A DNA stretch of 64,000 nt from Alcaligenes faecalis (lineage in GTDB: Bacteria > Pseudomonadota > Gammaproteobacteria > Burkholderiales > Burkholderiaceae_B): the NCBI RefSeq assembly GCF_041521385.1, contig NZ_CP168006.1, forward strand, positions 4,039,648-4,103,647, read 5' to 3'. The notes under the pieces are model-generated. The model ran no database searches. It was not told the DNA's origin and saw only the letters and a program-made list of their open reading frames with translations. Made by a program: the position numbers and the translations under genes. Below, piece by piece: positions 26,912-35,809 of this stretch. Position 1 is the stretch's first letter; the number at the start of each line of letters is the position of its first letter.

Positions 26912-28468
26912 ATGAAACGACGCGACTTTTTCAAACTGACCTTAGGTGCCAGCCTTTTGAGCAGCTTGCCACTGAGGGGCTGGGCGCAAGGAATGGTGGG
27001 CCACCACGGCCCCATGTCGGAAACTATGTCCGGCCGCGGCATGCTGGCTCAGCAAACCTTGATGCCCACCGAAAAAATGCCGGCAGGTCAGACTCTGCAA
27101 TCTTTACCTGTACTGAAAAACAGTAGTCAGAATAAAGGGCTATTTCAGGCCAAAATTACCGCAGCCGCCCATCAACGGGTGCTGGCAGATGGCAAAACCA
27201 CCGAGCTTTGGCTCTACAACGGCCAAGCTCCCGGCCCCTTGATTGAGCTCTACGAAGGCGACCAAGTAGAAATCGAGTTTGAAAACCAGTTGAATCAGGC
27301 CACCACAATTCACTGGCACGGCTTGCCCGTACCTTCTGATCAGGACGGCAATCCGCAAGATGCCGTTTTGCCGGGACAAAGCCGCTACTACCGCTTTACC
27401 TTGCCCGAAGGCTGTGCGGGCACCTACTGGTATCACCCACACCCCCATGGCCAAAGCGGTGAGCAAGTTGCGCACGGACTGGGCGGGACGATTATTGTTC
27501 GCTCTCCCAAAGATCCATTGAAGGACTACGCGGAACAACATTGGGCGATCAGCGACTTGCGGCTGGACATCAAAGGCCATATCCCAGCCAATACAGGCCC
27601 CGACTGGATGAATGGCCGGGAAGGGCAGTTCGTACTACTGAATGGTCAACGTCAGCCCCTTGTCCAAACCAGCACTGCAGAACGCATCCGTATCTGGAAC
27701 TCCTGTTCTGCCCGCTATTTGAAGCTGCATATCCCCGGTGCCCGCCTGATTCAAGTTGGCACGGATGGGGGACTGCTGGAGCAACCTTTAGCTGCTGTCG
27801 ACTCTGTTTTGTTGGCACCGGCCGAACGGGTGGAGTTCTTTATCCAGACGGCAAAAAACCTGGACAGCAGCTTGCAGGCGCTGTACTACGATAGGCAAAA
27901 AATGATGGTGCAGGAAAATCCCGAGACCTTGATATTGGCAACACTCAAAATCCGCCACGAGAAAATCGAGCTACCCGAGCAATTACGCGTAATGCCGGCT
28001 ATTCCTGCAGCCTCCAGCACCACAAAAGTCATATTTAGCGAAGTCATGCCCATGAGCCATGACATGCAGTCTGGGCACGGTTCTGGCATGACAGGAATGG
28101 ACAGCGACATGATGCCCAGGATGGCAGCCATGCGCTCCATGTTCCGCATTAACAACCAGGTCTACGACATGAACCGCATAGACCTGCGCTGCCCGACTGG
28201 TGAGTGGCAGTACTGGGATATCATCAACGACTCCCATATGGACCATCCTTTCCACCTGCACGGAACGCAGTTTCAGGTGCTGGCACGTCAAACCGGCAAC
28301 AGATCCGTCCCGGAGCCATTCCGGGCCTGGCGAGATACCGTCAATCTGCGCCCCAACGAGACCGTGCGCCTTGCATTCCGCCAGGACTTGCCAGGCCTGC
28401 GCATGTTTCATTGCCACATTCTGGAGCATGAGGACTTGGGCATGATGGCGCAGTTAATGGTGGAATAA
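26912..28468 (+). CDS. Tat-exported multicopper oxidase (CueO/CopA-like)
   Basis: Three-domain multicopper oxidase of 518 aa. The N-terminus MKRRDFFKLTLGASLL is a twin-arginine signal. Copper ligands lie in the four family motifs: HWHG (residues 134-137), YWYHPHPHGQ, HPFHLHG and FHCHILEHEDLGMM. A methionine-rich loop (about residues 377-405, MPMSHDMQSGHGSGMTGMDSDMM) resembles the Cu(I)-binding insert of CueO and points to cuprous oxidase activity in the periplasm. ATG at 26912 with an AGGA site was chosen; longer starts fall in front of the Tat signal. A Cys/His-rich gene lies upstream; no copper sensor is adjacent. Confidence 0.92.
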   Translation: MKRRDFFKLTLGASLLSSLPLRGWAQGMVGHHGPMSETMSGRGMLAQQTLMPTEKMPAGQTLQSLPVLKNSSQNKGLFQAKITAAAHQRVLADGKTTELWLYNGQAPGPLIELYEGDQVEIEFENQLNQATTIHWHGLPVPSDQDGNPQDAVLPGQSRYYRFTLPEGCAGTYWYHPHPHGQSGEQVAHGLGGTIIVRSPKDPLKDYAEQHWAISDLRLDIKGHIPANTGPDWMNGREGQFVLLNGQRQPLVQTSTAERIRIWNSCSARYLKLHIPGARLIQVGTDGGLLEQPLAAVDSVLLAPAERVEFFIQTAKNLDSSLQALYYDRQKMMVQENPETLILATLKIRHEKIELPEQLRVMPAIPAASSTTKVIFSEVMPMSHDMQSGHGSGMTGMDSDMMPRMAAMRSMFRINNQVYDMNRIDLRCPTGEWQYWDIINDSHMDHPFHLHGTQFQVLARQTGNRSVPEPFRAWRDTVNLRPNETVRLAFRQDLPGLRMFHCHILEHEDLGMMAQLMVE

Positions 28469-28503
28469 GGATTGTTTGCTTTTTAAGCTGAAATCTTGAA
28501 AAC

Positions 28504-28539
28504 GTCCGCCCCGCAGGCCGGTATGCCAGCAGGGCGGAC
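28504..28539 (+). other. Inverted repeat in the purT leader region
   Basis: GTCCGCCC (28504-28511) and GGGCGGAC (28532-28539) form a perfect 8-bp stem with a 20-base loop, between the oxidase stop and purT. There is no T-run, so it is not a normal terminator; it could be a leader structure or protein-binding dyad. Confidence 0.35.
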
Positions 28540-28624
28540 AAAGCAGTCCTGCTTGAAAAAAACCCGGCGTCGCCTGCATTACAATACCGCTTTTAAATTT
28601 CTCATTTTCAGCGGAGCACGCGCC

Positions 28625-29827
28625 ATGAGCCTGTTGGGCACCCCTTTATCGTCGTCGTCGGACAAAATCATGCTCTTGGGCTCGGGAGAGCTGGGCAAGG
28701 AAGTGCTGATTGCGCTGCAACGCCTGGGGGTAGAAACCATCGCGGTAGACCGCTACGAGAACGCACCCGGTCAGCAAGTCGCCCATCATTCGCGCACCGT
28801 CACCATGAGCGACGCCGAGCAACTGCGCGCCCTGATCGAACAGGAAAAGCCCACCTTGGTCGTGCCCGAGATTGAAGCTATCGCCACTGACGTGCTGGAA
28901 GAGCTGGAAGCCCAAGGCAAGGTGCGTGTCATTCCCACTGCCCGTGCCGCTCGCCTGACCATGGACCGCGAAGGCATTCGCCGCCTGGCCGCTGAAACCC
29001 TGGGCGTTCCCACCAGCCCCTACCAATTCTGCGAATCGCTGGAAGAACTGCAAGCCGCTATCGACGACAAGATCGGCTACCCCTGCGTGGTTAAACCCTT
29101 GATGAGCAGCTCGGGCAAAGGCCAAAGCAAAATCAGCGGGCCTGATGACGTCGCCAAAGCCTGGGACTACGCCATGGCCGGCGGCCGTGTCAGCCAATGC
29201 CGCGTCATTGTGGAAGGCTTTATCGACTTCGACTACGAAATCACCTTGTTGACCGTCCGTGCCGTCGGCGCAGACGGCCAGATCGAAACCCAGTTCTGCG
29301 ATCCTATCGGCCACAAACAGGTGGATGGTGACTACGTAGAAAGCTGGCAGCCCCAGCCCATGAGTCCCGCGGCTCTGCAAAGCGCCCGCGATATCGCCCA
29401 AGCCGTTACCCAGAACCTGGGCGGCCAAGGCTTGTTTGGTGTAGAGCTGTTTGTGAAAGGCGATCAGGTCTGGTTCAGCGAAGTCAGCCCCCGTCCACAC
29501 GACACCGGCATGGTCACCATGGCTACCCAATGGCAATCCGAATTTGAGCTGCACGCCCGCGCCATTCTGGGTCTGCCTGTCAATACCGCCTTGCGCATGC
29601 CCGGCGCCAGCGCCGTGATTTACGGTGGCGTAGACGCACAAGACGTGGACTTCCTGAATGTGGCCGAAGCCCTGCGCATCCCGCAAACCGATATCCGTCT
29701 CTTCGGCAAACCCGAGAGCTTTGAAAAACGCCGCATGGGTGTTGCCCTGGCAGCAGACACTGACTTGGAAACGGCCCGTGCCAACGCCCGCCAAGCCGCT
29801 GCCACTGTAAAAGTTCAAGCTCGCTAA
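28625..29827 (+). CDS. purT: Phosphoribosylglycinamide formyltransferase 2 (formate-dependent)
   Basis: ATP-grasp enzyme of 400 aa that formylates glycinamide ribonucleotide using formate and ATP, an alternative to PurN in purine synthesis. N-terminal [29 protein letters not shown], the ATP-grasp lid region [35 protein letters not shown] and the metal site [16 protein letters not shown] match PurT closely. Start 28625 gives the standard [10 protein letters not shown]-terminus; an upstream ATG lies in the structured leader. Length is normal. Confidence 0.96.
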   Translation: MSLLGTPLSSSSDKIMLLGSGELGKEVLIALQRLGVETIAVDRYENAPGQQVAHHSRTVTMSDAEQLRALIEQEKPTLVVPEIEAIATDVLEELEAQGKVRVIPTARAARLTMDREGIRRLAAETLGVPTSPYQFCESLEELQAAIDDKIGYPCVVKPLMSSSGKGQSKISGPDDVAKAWDYAMAGGRVSQCRVIVEGFIDFDYEITLLTVRAVGADGQIETQFCDPIGHKQVDGDYVESWQPQPMSPAALQSARDIAQAVTQNLGGQGLFGVELFVKGDQVWFSEVSPRPHDTGMVTMATQWQSEFELHARAILGLPVNTALRMPGASAVIYGGVDAQDVDFLNVAEALRIPQTDIRLFGKPESFEKRRMGVALAADTDLETARANARQAAATVKVQAR

Positions 29828-29845
29828 AACTAGGCGTTTTCCACC

Positions 29846-30304
29846 ATGCCCATCATCCTCTTCCTGCTGTTCATAGGGATTATTGTGGCGCTTGTGTATG
29901 GTGGAATGCAGCTCTTTAACCTGGTCAGCGCCAGTGCCGGAATCCTCGCCGCGATCTTGAGCCTGTTGATAGCGGCGGCCATCCTGGTGGCGCCCTTTAT
30001 CGTCTGGCGACGCCGTTATCTGGCCATCCACGGCAAAGAACAACAAGGCCAGCGCATTCTGGAGCTGGCGTTACCCGAGGGCACGATACGCCTGGATGCC
30101 TTGCAAAAGCGTGGACAAATTCAAACCGGGCAGGGGACGCGTGGGTTTATTTTTGCGGATATAGAAGCCGTAGAACCACAGGGCAGGGGACTGACACTTA
30201 GGTTGCGTAACCCGGCGCAAAGCTGGGACATTCAGCCTGCCCATGCTGCAAAAGCCAAGCGTTGGCACAAGATACTTAGTCTGGCAGCGCGGCAGGATTT
30301 ATAA
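29846..30304 (+). CDS. Hypothetical two-helix membrane protein
   Basis: 152 aa, unrecognised. Two hydrophobic helices (about residues 3-25 and 31-53) form a hairpin ending in WRRRYL, followed by a soluble 95-residue domain with alternating strands (LELALPEGTIRLDALQ, GFIFADIEAVEPQGRGLTLRLRN). The gene begins 18 bases after purT and is probably co-transcribed. A membrane-tethered cytoplasmic domain is the simplest reading; no function can be assigned. Confidence 0.65.
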   Translation: MPIILFLLFIGIIVALVYGGMQLFNLVSASAGILAAILSLLIAAAILVAPFIVWRRRYLAIHGKEQQGQRILELALPEGTIRLDALQKRGQIQTGQGTRGFIFADIEAVEPQGRGLTLRLRNPAQSWDIQPAHAAKAKRWHKILSLAARQDL

Positions 30305-30408
30305 GGCTCCTTGTCTCTACAAACAAACAATACGTTCAACAGAAGTCAAGCCGTCGCTGTCTTATACAGTACGCAGCAAAGCCTTGCCGGTAAAAACCAC
30401 TTGCAGCC

Positions 30409-31938
30409 CTATACCTGCTCACTCACTTGATCCGACAAGGCTGGCTCATTCAGGCTGATCATGTGCTCATCCAAAGACTCCAGCGTTTCCACAACGGTAC
30501 GCAACACCTGAATACGAGCCGCTTTTTTATCCTTGCTGGGCACAATATGCCAGGGCGCCATATGAGTATCGGTCTGGGCAAACATCTCCTCAGCCGCGCG
30601 TTGATACGCCGTCCACTTGCCCCGATTACGCCAATCCTCTTCCGTAATCTTGTAGGCCTTGAAGGGAGTTTCTTCGCGAGCCTTGAAACGCTTGAGCTGC
30701 TCGTCCTTATCAATATCCAGCCAGAATTTAATCACTGCCGTACCATTGGCCAGCAGTTGCGCCTCAAACTCATTGATTTCCTCGTAAGAACGGTGCCAAG
30801 CAGCGCGGGTGATCAATCTCTCAACTCGCTCGACCAGCACTCGCCCGTACCAGGAACGATCAAAAATGGAGATCTCCCCCAGGCGCGGCAATTTACGCCA
30901 GAAACGCCATAGATACGGACGTGCCAGCTCCACCGCATTAGGGGCAGAAATAGGGTGGATGTCGTAAGTACGCACATCCAGAGCCTCGGTCAAACGGCGA
31001 ATAGTGCCGCCTTTACCCGCAGCATCACGCCCCTCAAAGACCAGCACCAAAGAATGCTTACGGAACGCTTTGCTACGTACCGCGCCGGACAAGCGGCCCT
31101 GCCAATGCAAAAGCTCCGCATCATAATCCAGCACAGGCTCCGCTGGAGGAGGGGACTGCAAGGTGGCGGTCGGCACATTCAAACGAAACGGGAAAGCATA
31201 CGGCTCTTTGACCTGTCGCGGGACAATCGGTTTGTCCAAGGCTTGCAACACGACTTTTGCCAAAGACACATTACGCAAGTTTGGATCGGCACTGGGGATG
31301 ACCACCCAAGGGGCGTAATTTCTATGAGTCAGATTAATGGTTTGTGTGGCCGCATTGCGCAATTGCTTGAATTTCTTGTGAACCTTCAAGTCTGCCTTGC
31401 TAACACGCCAAGCTGTATTTGGGTCGGCCATCAAAGCCGTGCATCGGTTCAACTGAGCTTGGGCGGAGAGGTGGAACCATAACTTCAACACCTGCACGCC
31501 CTGAAAGGCCAACTGCGCCTCAAAACGATTGATCAAATGGGTGTATAGGGCGATCTTGGTCGAATCCGGCTTTTTGCGGCCCAGCTCTTTCATCAAAGGG
31601 GCATACCAGGAGCCGAACACCAACCCCGTCTGACCGCGAACAGGCAGCCGATTCCAATAACGCCACATTAAAGGCCGCATGGCTTCTTCTTCACTTAACT
31701 TGCCAAAAGCCAAGGTATGGACGTGACGAGGGTCCAGCCAAGTATTCAAGGTATTAATCGCCGAGCCTTTCCCCACACCATCCATACCTGCCACCACAAT
31801 CAGCAAGGTTTGATCCGCCTTTTGCAAGCGTTCGTACTGCTTCATCAACAGCGCCTCGCGCAGCGCATCAATCTGCGTCTTGGCTAAGTCATCACTCAAG
31901 CTGGGATCGCGTTCGGCAAACTGTAATACATGGCCCAT
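30409..31938 (-). CDS. pap: Polyphosphate:AMP phosphotransferase (two PPK2 domains)
   Basis: Tandem PPK2 protein of 509 aa which transfers phosphate from polyphosphate to AMP (class II PPK2), making ADP. Each half has a Walker A: VVAGMDGVGKGSAINTL in the first domain and VFEGRDAAGKGGTIRRL in the second, each with a following DRSWY or FGSWY lid-type motif. Only the second half carries the fully canonical DRSWYGRVLVERV, fitting the known pattern of one degenerate and one active domain. Start 31938 (MGHVLQ) was preferred to an ATG 15 codons upstream. It is the last chromosomal gene before the ICE boundary. Confidence 0.9.
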   Translation of the reverse strand: MGHVLQFAERDPSLSDDLAKTQIDALREALLMKQYERLQKADQTLLIVVAGMDGVGKGSAINTLNTWLDPRHVHTLAFGKLSEEEAMRPLMWRYWNRLPVRGQTGLVFGSWYAPLMKELGRKKPDSTKIALYTHLINRFEAQLAFQGVQVLKLWFHLSAQAQLNRCTALMADPNTAWRVSKADLKVHKKFKQLRNAATQTINLTHRNYAPWVVIPSADPNLRNVSLAKVVLQALDKPIVPRQVKEPYAFPFRLNVPTATLQSPPPAEPVLDYDAELLHWQGRLSGAVRSKAFRKHSLVLVFEGRDAAGKGGTIRRLTEALDVRTYDIHPISAPNAVELARPYLWRFWRKLPRLGEISIFDRSWYGRVLVERVERLITRAAWHRSYEEINEFEAQLLANGTAVIKFWLDIDKDEQLKRFKAREETPFKAYKITEEDWRNRGKWTAYQRAAEEMFAQTDTHMAPWHIVPSKDKKAARIQVLRTVVETLESLDEHMISLNEPALSDQVSEQV

Positions 31939-32091
31939 CGTGTATCGCTCCGTTTCACATAGCTCGTCACTATAACCATGCAAGGGGAGACTTAACTACC
32001 TTGGAGGAAAAATAATCCGCAGAAAAACAGTAGCCAGAAAGAGCGTCGCGGCGATTCTTTAGGGGGAGAGACGAAATGCTATCACCCAATG

Positions 32092-32119
32092 ACTTTACAT
32101 AATATACATTATGCGATGT
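32092..32119 (-). other. dif-like Xer recombination site at the chromosome/ICE boundary
   Basis: Read on the minus strand: XerC-side arm ACATCGCATAA, centre TGTATA, XerD-side arm TTATGTAAAGT. Against E. coli dif as remembered, 22 of 28 positions agree, including the whole centre and the inner halves of both arms; the outer four bases of the XerC arm differ. It lies between the chromosomal pap gene and the first ICE gene. It may be the replichore dif site, an ICE attachment junction, or both. The remaining 350-base gap (31939-32288) shows no gene. Confidence 0.75.
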
Positions 32120-32170
32120 TTCCCAGCCGTCCTCTAGGGAGGAAAACGAGCCTGTTCAGCAGTCTTTTGC

Positions 32171-32182
32171 ATTATGTGAAGT
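32171..32182 (+). other. Second, partial XerD-arm-like sequence in inverted orientation
   Basis: ATTATGTGAAGT resembles the XerD half of the nearby dif-like site (one mismatch over TTATGTAAAGT) but faces the other way, about 70 bases away. No matching XerC arm accompanies it, so it may be chance. Confidence 0.25.
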
Positions 32183-32288
32183 TAGGCACCTCACAGTAAT
32201 CTAAACCGAAACCCCGTCGAAACGTTGAATTGCACGACTGATCGGACGGTAGCACAGCACTTTATCCTGTGTCAAACATCCCCTTCAT

Positions 32289-34736
32289 TCAACGATCCAA
32301 CTTTAATACTGGATTGACGGGCGGCACGGGTAAAACAAACCGGTCCGGGTCCATCAACACCACCGCCGCCAGCGAGGCGATCGGCACATTTCCTTTGCCA
32401 ATGATCTGGTAGCGCAAGATGTTGACCTTGCCACCACCTTCTACTTGCCGCATCCGATGCCACCCAGCTTTGATAACCTCTCGCTGAATCTGCATCCCCA
32501 TGGCGTCGGCCTGTTCTTCAGGCCCTGTTTGAGCCGCATAGAGCTTGAAAATCTTGGGTGAAATCAGTGCCATGCCTTCCTCTACGAAATGCACGGGTGC
32601 CCCGGATTCGTTGTACTTAATCTCACGGCTGGCCAAGCCTTGCTGCAGCCACTGTATAAACGCCGTCGCGGCTTCACTGGGTTCCTTCACAGGAGCTTCG
32701 TGCGGTAGTTCAGGCAGGCTCGGGGTCAACACGACAGGCGTGGTGTTGGCCTGGCTGAACATGCGTTGCGATTTTGCCTGTGTCTTTGGAGCAGACTCAG
32801 GCTCAAGAACCGGCGCTTTAGGCGTCGGTAAGGCTGGTAATGCTCCAGGTGTGTGCTCAACAGAGGCTGGCTCAACACTTTTAGCCTGTGCTGCAGCTAG
32901 GGCTGTTGCTTCATGTTTATGTAATTTTTTGCCTGGCACAGGCGTGGGTTTATGCGACGCTTGCGGTGGGCTGCGATGAATAATGTTGGATGCTGTATCA
33001 GCTTCATCTAGAAAGTCATCGTCAACATCAAAGCCATCTACGGCGAGTTCGGCTGGCAAAATCACCGTCTCGTCGTCGTATGCCTGAATCGAAGCAGTTT
33101 GGTGAGTATTGCTTGAGGTTGGCACAGGTTTGGGCTGGTTGCCGCTTTGCGTTGCGCCATTTTTCGGTGTTTGACGCTTGGCTGCGCCAGTTGACGCATT
33201 TTTGGGCTTTCTAAACTCCATTGCTGGTACGAGATTACGCTTGGGTGCTGCAGTTTGGGAACGAGCTGAAGCAGTTTTGGCCGTTGTGGCCACCTTTTGC
33301 GGCAATATTCCTTCATCAATGTGTTCTGGAGCAGCTTTGGCTTGAATGACTGTTGTGTCAGCGCTGTGCTCACAATCAACCGCAGCTGGATCAGCCTCTG
33401 TTTCAAACTCATCATCGCCACGCTTGGCCCGGACATGGATCTCTCCGGACATCGCCGGTGGGTATAAGTTTGGATCATCATAGAGCTTTGACAGTGGAAA
33501 GCGCAGCACACTTAGTCTGTGTCGATATTGATGGGTTTCTGTGCCCTCTTCTGTTGCCGGCGTTTGCCCGTTGATTTCAACGTGCCAAATAGCTTGGCCA
33601 GAATGAGGACTGACTTGCAAGATTCCATATTCCTGCCATGTGTCAAACAGCCTATCGTTCTTGGCCTCTCCAGGTACAGACTCGTCAGGCTCATGCTTTT
33701 TAATCCAGGCCCGCGTGGCATCGGCCAAACGCTTAGCCACAAACCACACAGAGCCGTCATACACCCATCCGGCAGCTCCAGTACGATTGAGCGGCAATTC
33801 CGTTCCAGACTGCAACATGCTTTTGAGCGCTTGCATGAGTAAATCCACCAGCGGTACTGCATTGGCTGTCGCAAAACGAGCCTTACTGCCCTTCATCAAT
33901 GCGTTGCTGGTGGAGGCCTGGTCAGCGCGTTTGATAATGTCAGCCAATAATCCATCCTTGTGGCCAGACAAATAATGAGTCAGCGCATCAAAGGCGTGAG
34001 GCGTTTGGGACAAAAAAGTTAAGGCAGATTTTGGTGCAATCTGATGAAGCAGGGTCAGTGCCAGGCGATTATGGGCCTGGTAGTCCCGGCTGGCTTTTGG
34101 CTCAAACTCGACCCGATACTCCAGATCCAGACGCCCCTGCCCCACTTCGAACAAGGAGCCAGCCAGCGGTTTCCATCGCAACGGTTCATCCATCGCCCCG
34201 CCTCGCCATAAGATCCGTAGGTCTGTCATCGGTTTGGCAATGTCATGAAGCAGTGCCGCGTAGAAGACCACATAGGTCCACTGATCACGCTCGGCGTCAA
34301 TCTGCTCAACGGGAGCATTCGTAGGTAAAAAATGCGCGTTTCGCCAGGTCATGGCTGCCAATACCATCTCAAGCGTATGGGCCAACAAACCACCAGCGTG
34401 GGCGTGATGGTGTGCTTCTGAGGCAGGCATAAGCTGGACGTATTCTGCATATCGTCGGATAGCTGGGATGAAATCTCGTCGAAAAACAGGATCTGCTACG
34501 CGAGACTGCAGGAACATTTGATGAACCGCTTTTTGAGCTTTCAGCAGACGGATCAAGTCATCAGACTCAAGAACACGCAACCACCCTTCCTCCCGCCCTG
34601 CTACACGTTGGGCAACTGGAACTGGTGGGGGGCTTGGAGGTGGCGGAACCGGTGCGGGCTTAGTCGTACTGGAGGCGCGTCGCGGAATAAAAGTGGAGAA
34701 CTTCGAGATCCAAGGCGGGGTTCGGCGGTGAGTCAT
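32289..34736 (-). CDS. traI: MobH-family ICE relaxase TraI
   Basis: Conjugative relaxase of 815 aa (TraI_2/TIGR03760 type), which nicks oriT and pilots the DNA strand. The N-terminal third holds the relaxase region with the HD-hydrolase-like histidine cluster SEAHHHAHAGGLLAHT (about 109-121) and LLHDIAKP (162-169), diagnostic of MobH. A low-complexity linker of Pro, Ala, Thr and Lys (about 470-690) leads to a C-terminal domain (FIQWLQQGLASREIKYNESGAPVHFVEEGMALISPKIF) of the TraI_2_C type. It is transcribed leftward toward the dif-like site, with a small gene 3 bases upstream. Confidence 0.93.
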   Translation of the reverse strand: MTHRRTPPWISKFSTFIPRRASSTTKPAPVPPPPSPPPVPVAQRVAGREEGWLRVLESDDLIRLLKAQKAVHQMFLQSRVADPVFRRDFIPAIRRYAEYVQLMPASEAHHHAHAGGLLAHTLEMVLAAMTWRNAHFLPTNAPVEQIDAERDQWTYVVFYAALLHDIAKPMTDLRILWRGGAMDEPLRWKPLAGSLFEVGQGRLDLEYRVEFEPKASRDYQAHNRLALTLLHQIAPKSALTFLSQTPHAFDALTHYLSGHKDGLLADIIKRADQASTSNALMKGSKARFATANAVPLVDLLMQALKSMLQSGTELPLNRTGAAGWVYDGSVWFVAKRLADATRAWIKKHEPDESVPGEAKNDRLFDTWQEYGILQVSPHSGQAIWHVEINGQTPATEEGTETHQYRHRLSVLRFPLSKLYDDPNLYPPAMSGEIHVRAKRGDDEFETEADPAAVDCEHSADTTVIQAKAAPEHIDEGILPQKVATTAKTASARSQTAAPKRNLVPAMEFRKPKNASTGAAKRQTPKNGATQSGNQPKPVPTSSNTHQTASIQAYDDETVILPAELAVDGFDVDDDFLDEADTASNIIHRSPPQASHKPTPVPGKKLHKHEATALAAAQAKSVEPASVEHTPGALPALPTPKAPVLEPESAPKTQAKSQRMFSQANTTPVVLTPSLPELPHEAPVKEPSEAATAFIQWLQQGLASREIKYNESGAPVHFVEEGMALISPKIFKLYAAQTGPEEQADAMGMQIQREVIKAGWHRMRQVEGGGKVNILRYQIIGKGNVPIASLAAVVLMDPDRFVLPVPPVNPVLKLDR

Positions 34737-34739
34737 GCT

Positions 34740-35279
34740 CTAACGTTCAAGCAAATGGGCTCGCAACGTCTCCAGAGTCGGACGAGGATGTCGCAATGTG
34801 AGCAAAATATGCAGTGACTCAGTGGGATGTTGCGGATCGCCCAGCTGCAGGAAATGGAACCAGCTCATCTGCAGTGGATTCCATTGAATTGAATCAGGAT
34901 CAGGCAGCATATTTTTGCCCCAGTGGGCCCGATAATGGACAAATGGCTGCTGCAAAATATCTTCAACAATGCTCTCTTTGCGCCCTGCGAGATCTACGGC
35001 CTGGCTGCTTTCTTGCGCCAGGTTCTGACAATGATTCTTCAAAATCTCTCTCACACACAGATGAGGATCATCTTCATCCTCGGCATAAATTTCTAATCCG
35101 TCATAACGCGATAGCCAGGCTGAAAAATGGGGGACCCATTCAGCCAATCCGAGCTCAGTCAGGAGCTCGACAATGCGGTAAATCGCATGAGCACGGTCGT
35201 GCGCATCACGCCCAAAATGGGGGAACCCAGGATCGGGGTATGGATGCTCGTTTTCAGCGAGGTGGGCGAGGATAGTCAT
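34740..35279 (-). CDS. Hypothetical protein upstream of and coupled to traI
   Basis: Soluble acidic protein of about 179 aa, unrecognised. It begins MTILAHLAENEHPYPDPGFPHFGRDAHDRAHAIYRIVELLTELG and has no signal or membrane segment. The stop lies 3 bases before the traI start, so the two are translated together. An ATG 12 codons further upstream is possible. Location at the head of the relaxase operon suggests a relaxosome accessory or conserved ICE protein. Confidence 0.7.
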   Translation of the reverse strand: MTILAHLAENEHPYPDPGFPHFGRDAHDRAHAIYRIVELLTELGLAEWVPHFSAWLSRYDGLEIYAEDEDDPHLCVREILKNHCQNLAQESSQAVDLAGRKESIVEDILQQPFVHYRAHWGKNMLPDPDSIQWNPLQMSWFHFLQLGDPQHPTESLHILLTLRHPRPTLETLRAHLLER

Positions 35280-35409
35280 AGCGGCCACTCTACAAAGCGG
35301 TTTGCTATCACTCAACGCGATACCGGGTGCGACGTAACCTAGGGTTCTCGCTTGCGCGCAACGTTAAGTTCTGATAAGTCACAGCCCGCTATGCTGGCCG
35401 AGGCCATTT

Positions 35410-35444
35410 GCAGCGCTTCACCCAGCCCCTGGGTGAAGCGCTGC
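35410..35444. other. 15-bp perfect inverted repeat in the traI/tra control region, oriT candidate
   Basis: GCAGCGCTTCACCCA (35410-35424) and TGGGTGAAGCGCTGC (35430-35444) around a 5-base loop. It lies 130 bases upstream of the traI operon and 366 upstream of the PilL-like gene. No T-run follows, which argues against a terminator. Strong dyads near nic sites are usual at oriT, and ICEclc has an oriT next to its relaxase gene. The rest of the 35,316-35,809 gap (494 bases) holds the site at 35,608 and presumably promoters. Confidence 0.5.
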
Positions 35445-35607
35445 GTAACCCGTAAGCCCCCTTTTCCCCTACCTGTAAAGCCTTTCCCGACGGCCACCGG
35501 ATTTTTAGGTGGACGGCGGCCCTTTGGATAAGGCCCTTGACCCGTAGCAACCTTTTCCCAGTAGCGGATTGACGCCCCGGCAGTCCGTCAACACATTCTT
35601 GTTCTAG

Positions 35608-35625
35608 TTGTATTGTGCAATGCAA
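35608..35625. promoter_or_regulatory. Palindromic operator candidate upstream of the tra operon
   Basis: TTGTATTG-TG-CAATGCAA is a near-perfect inverted repeat 185 bases before the first transfer gene. Thirteen bases plus the CAA end recur before the SprT-like gene at 61,334. A possible -35 TTGTAT inside it pairs with TTTAAC 17 bases later. Confidence 0.5.
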
Positions 35626-35809
35626 AACATTTTAACTTGAATACCCTTTCTTCACTTACTCAAAAACGCATATAGCAGGCCGCGCGGATAACGCACATAA
35701 CTGTTTTCGTCAAGCTGAAACCCCGTGTTACGTGACCTTGGGTTAACGAGCGACACCTTGGGGTGCCTTTGCAACACTGAACGCCATTCTCAATCGGATG
35801 GAGTACTTC

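Noticed and set aside
28646..30046. Long open frame of 466 codons antisense to purT
   Set aside because: Low-complexity shadow of purT codon structure; purT itself is unambiguous.
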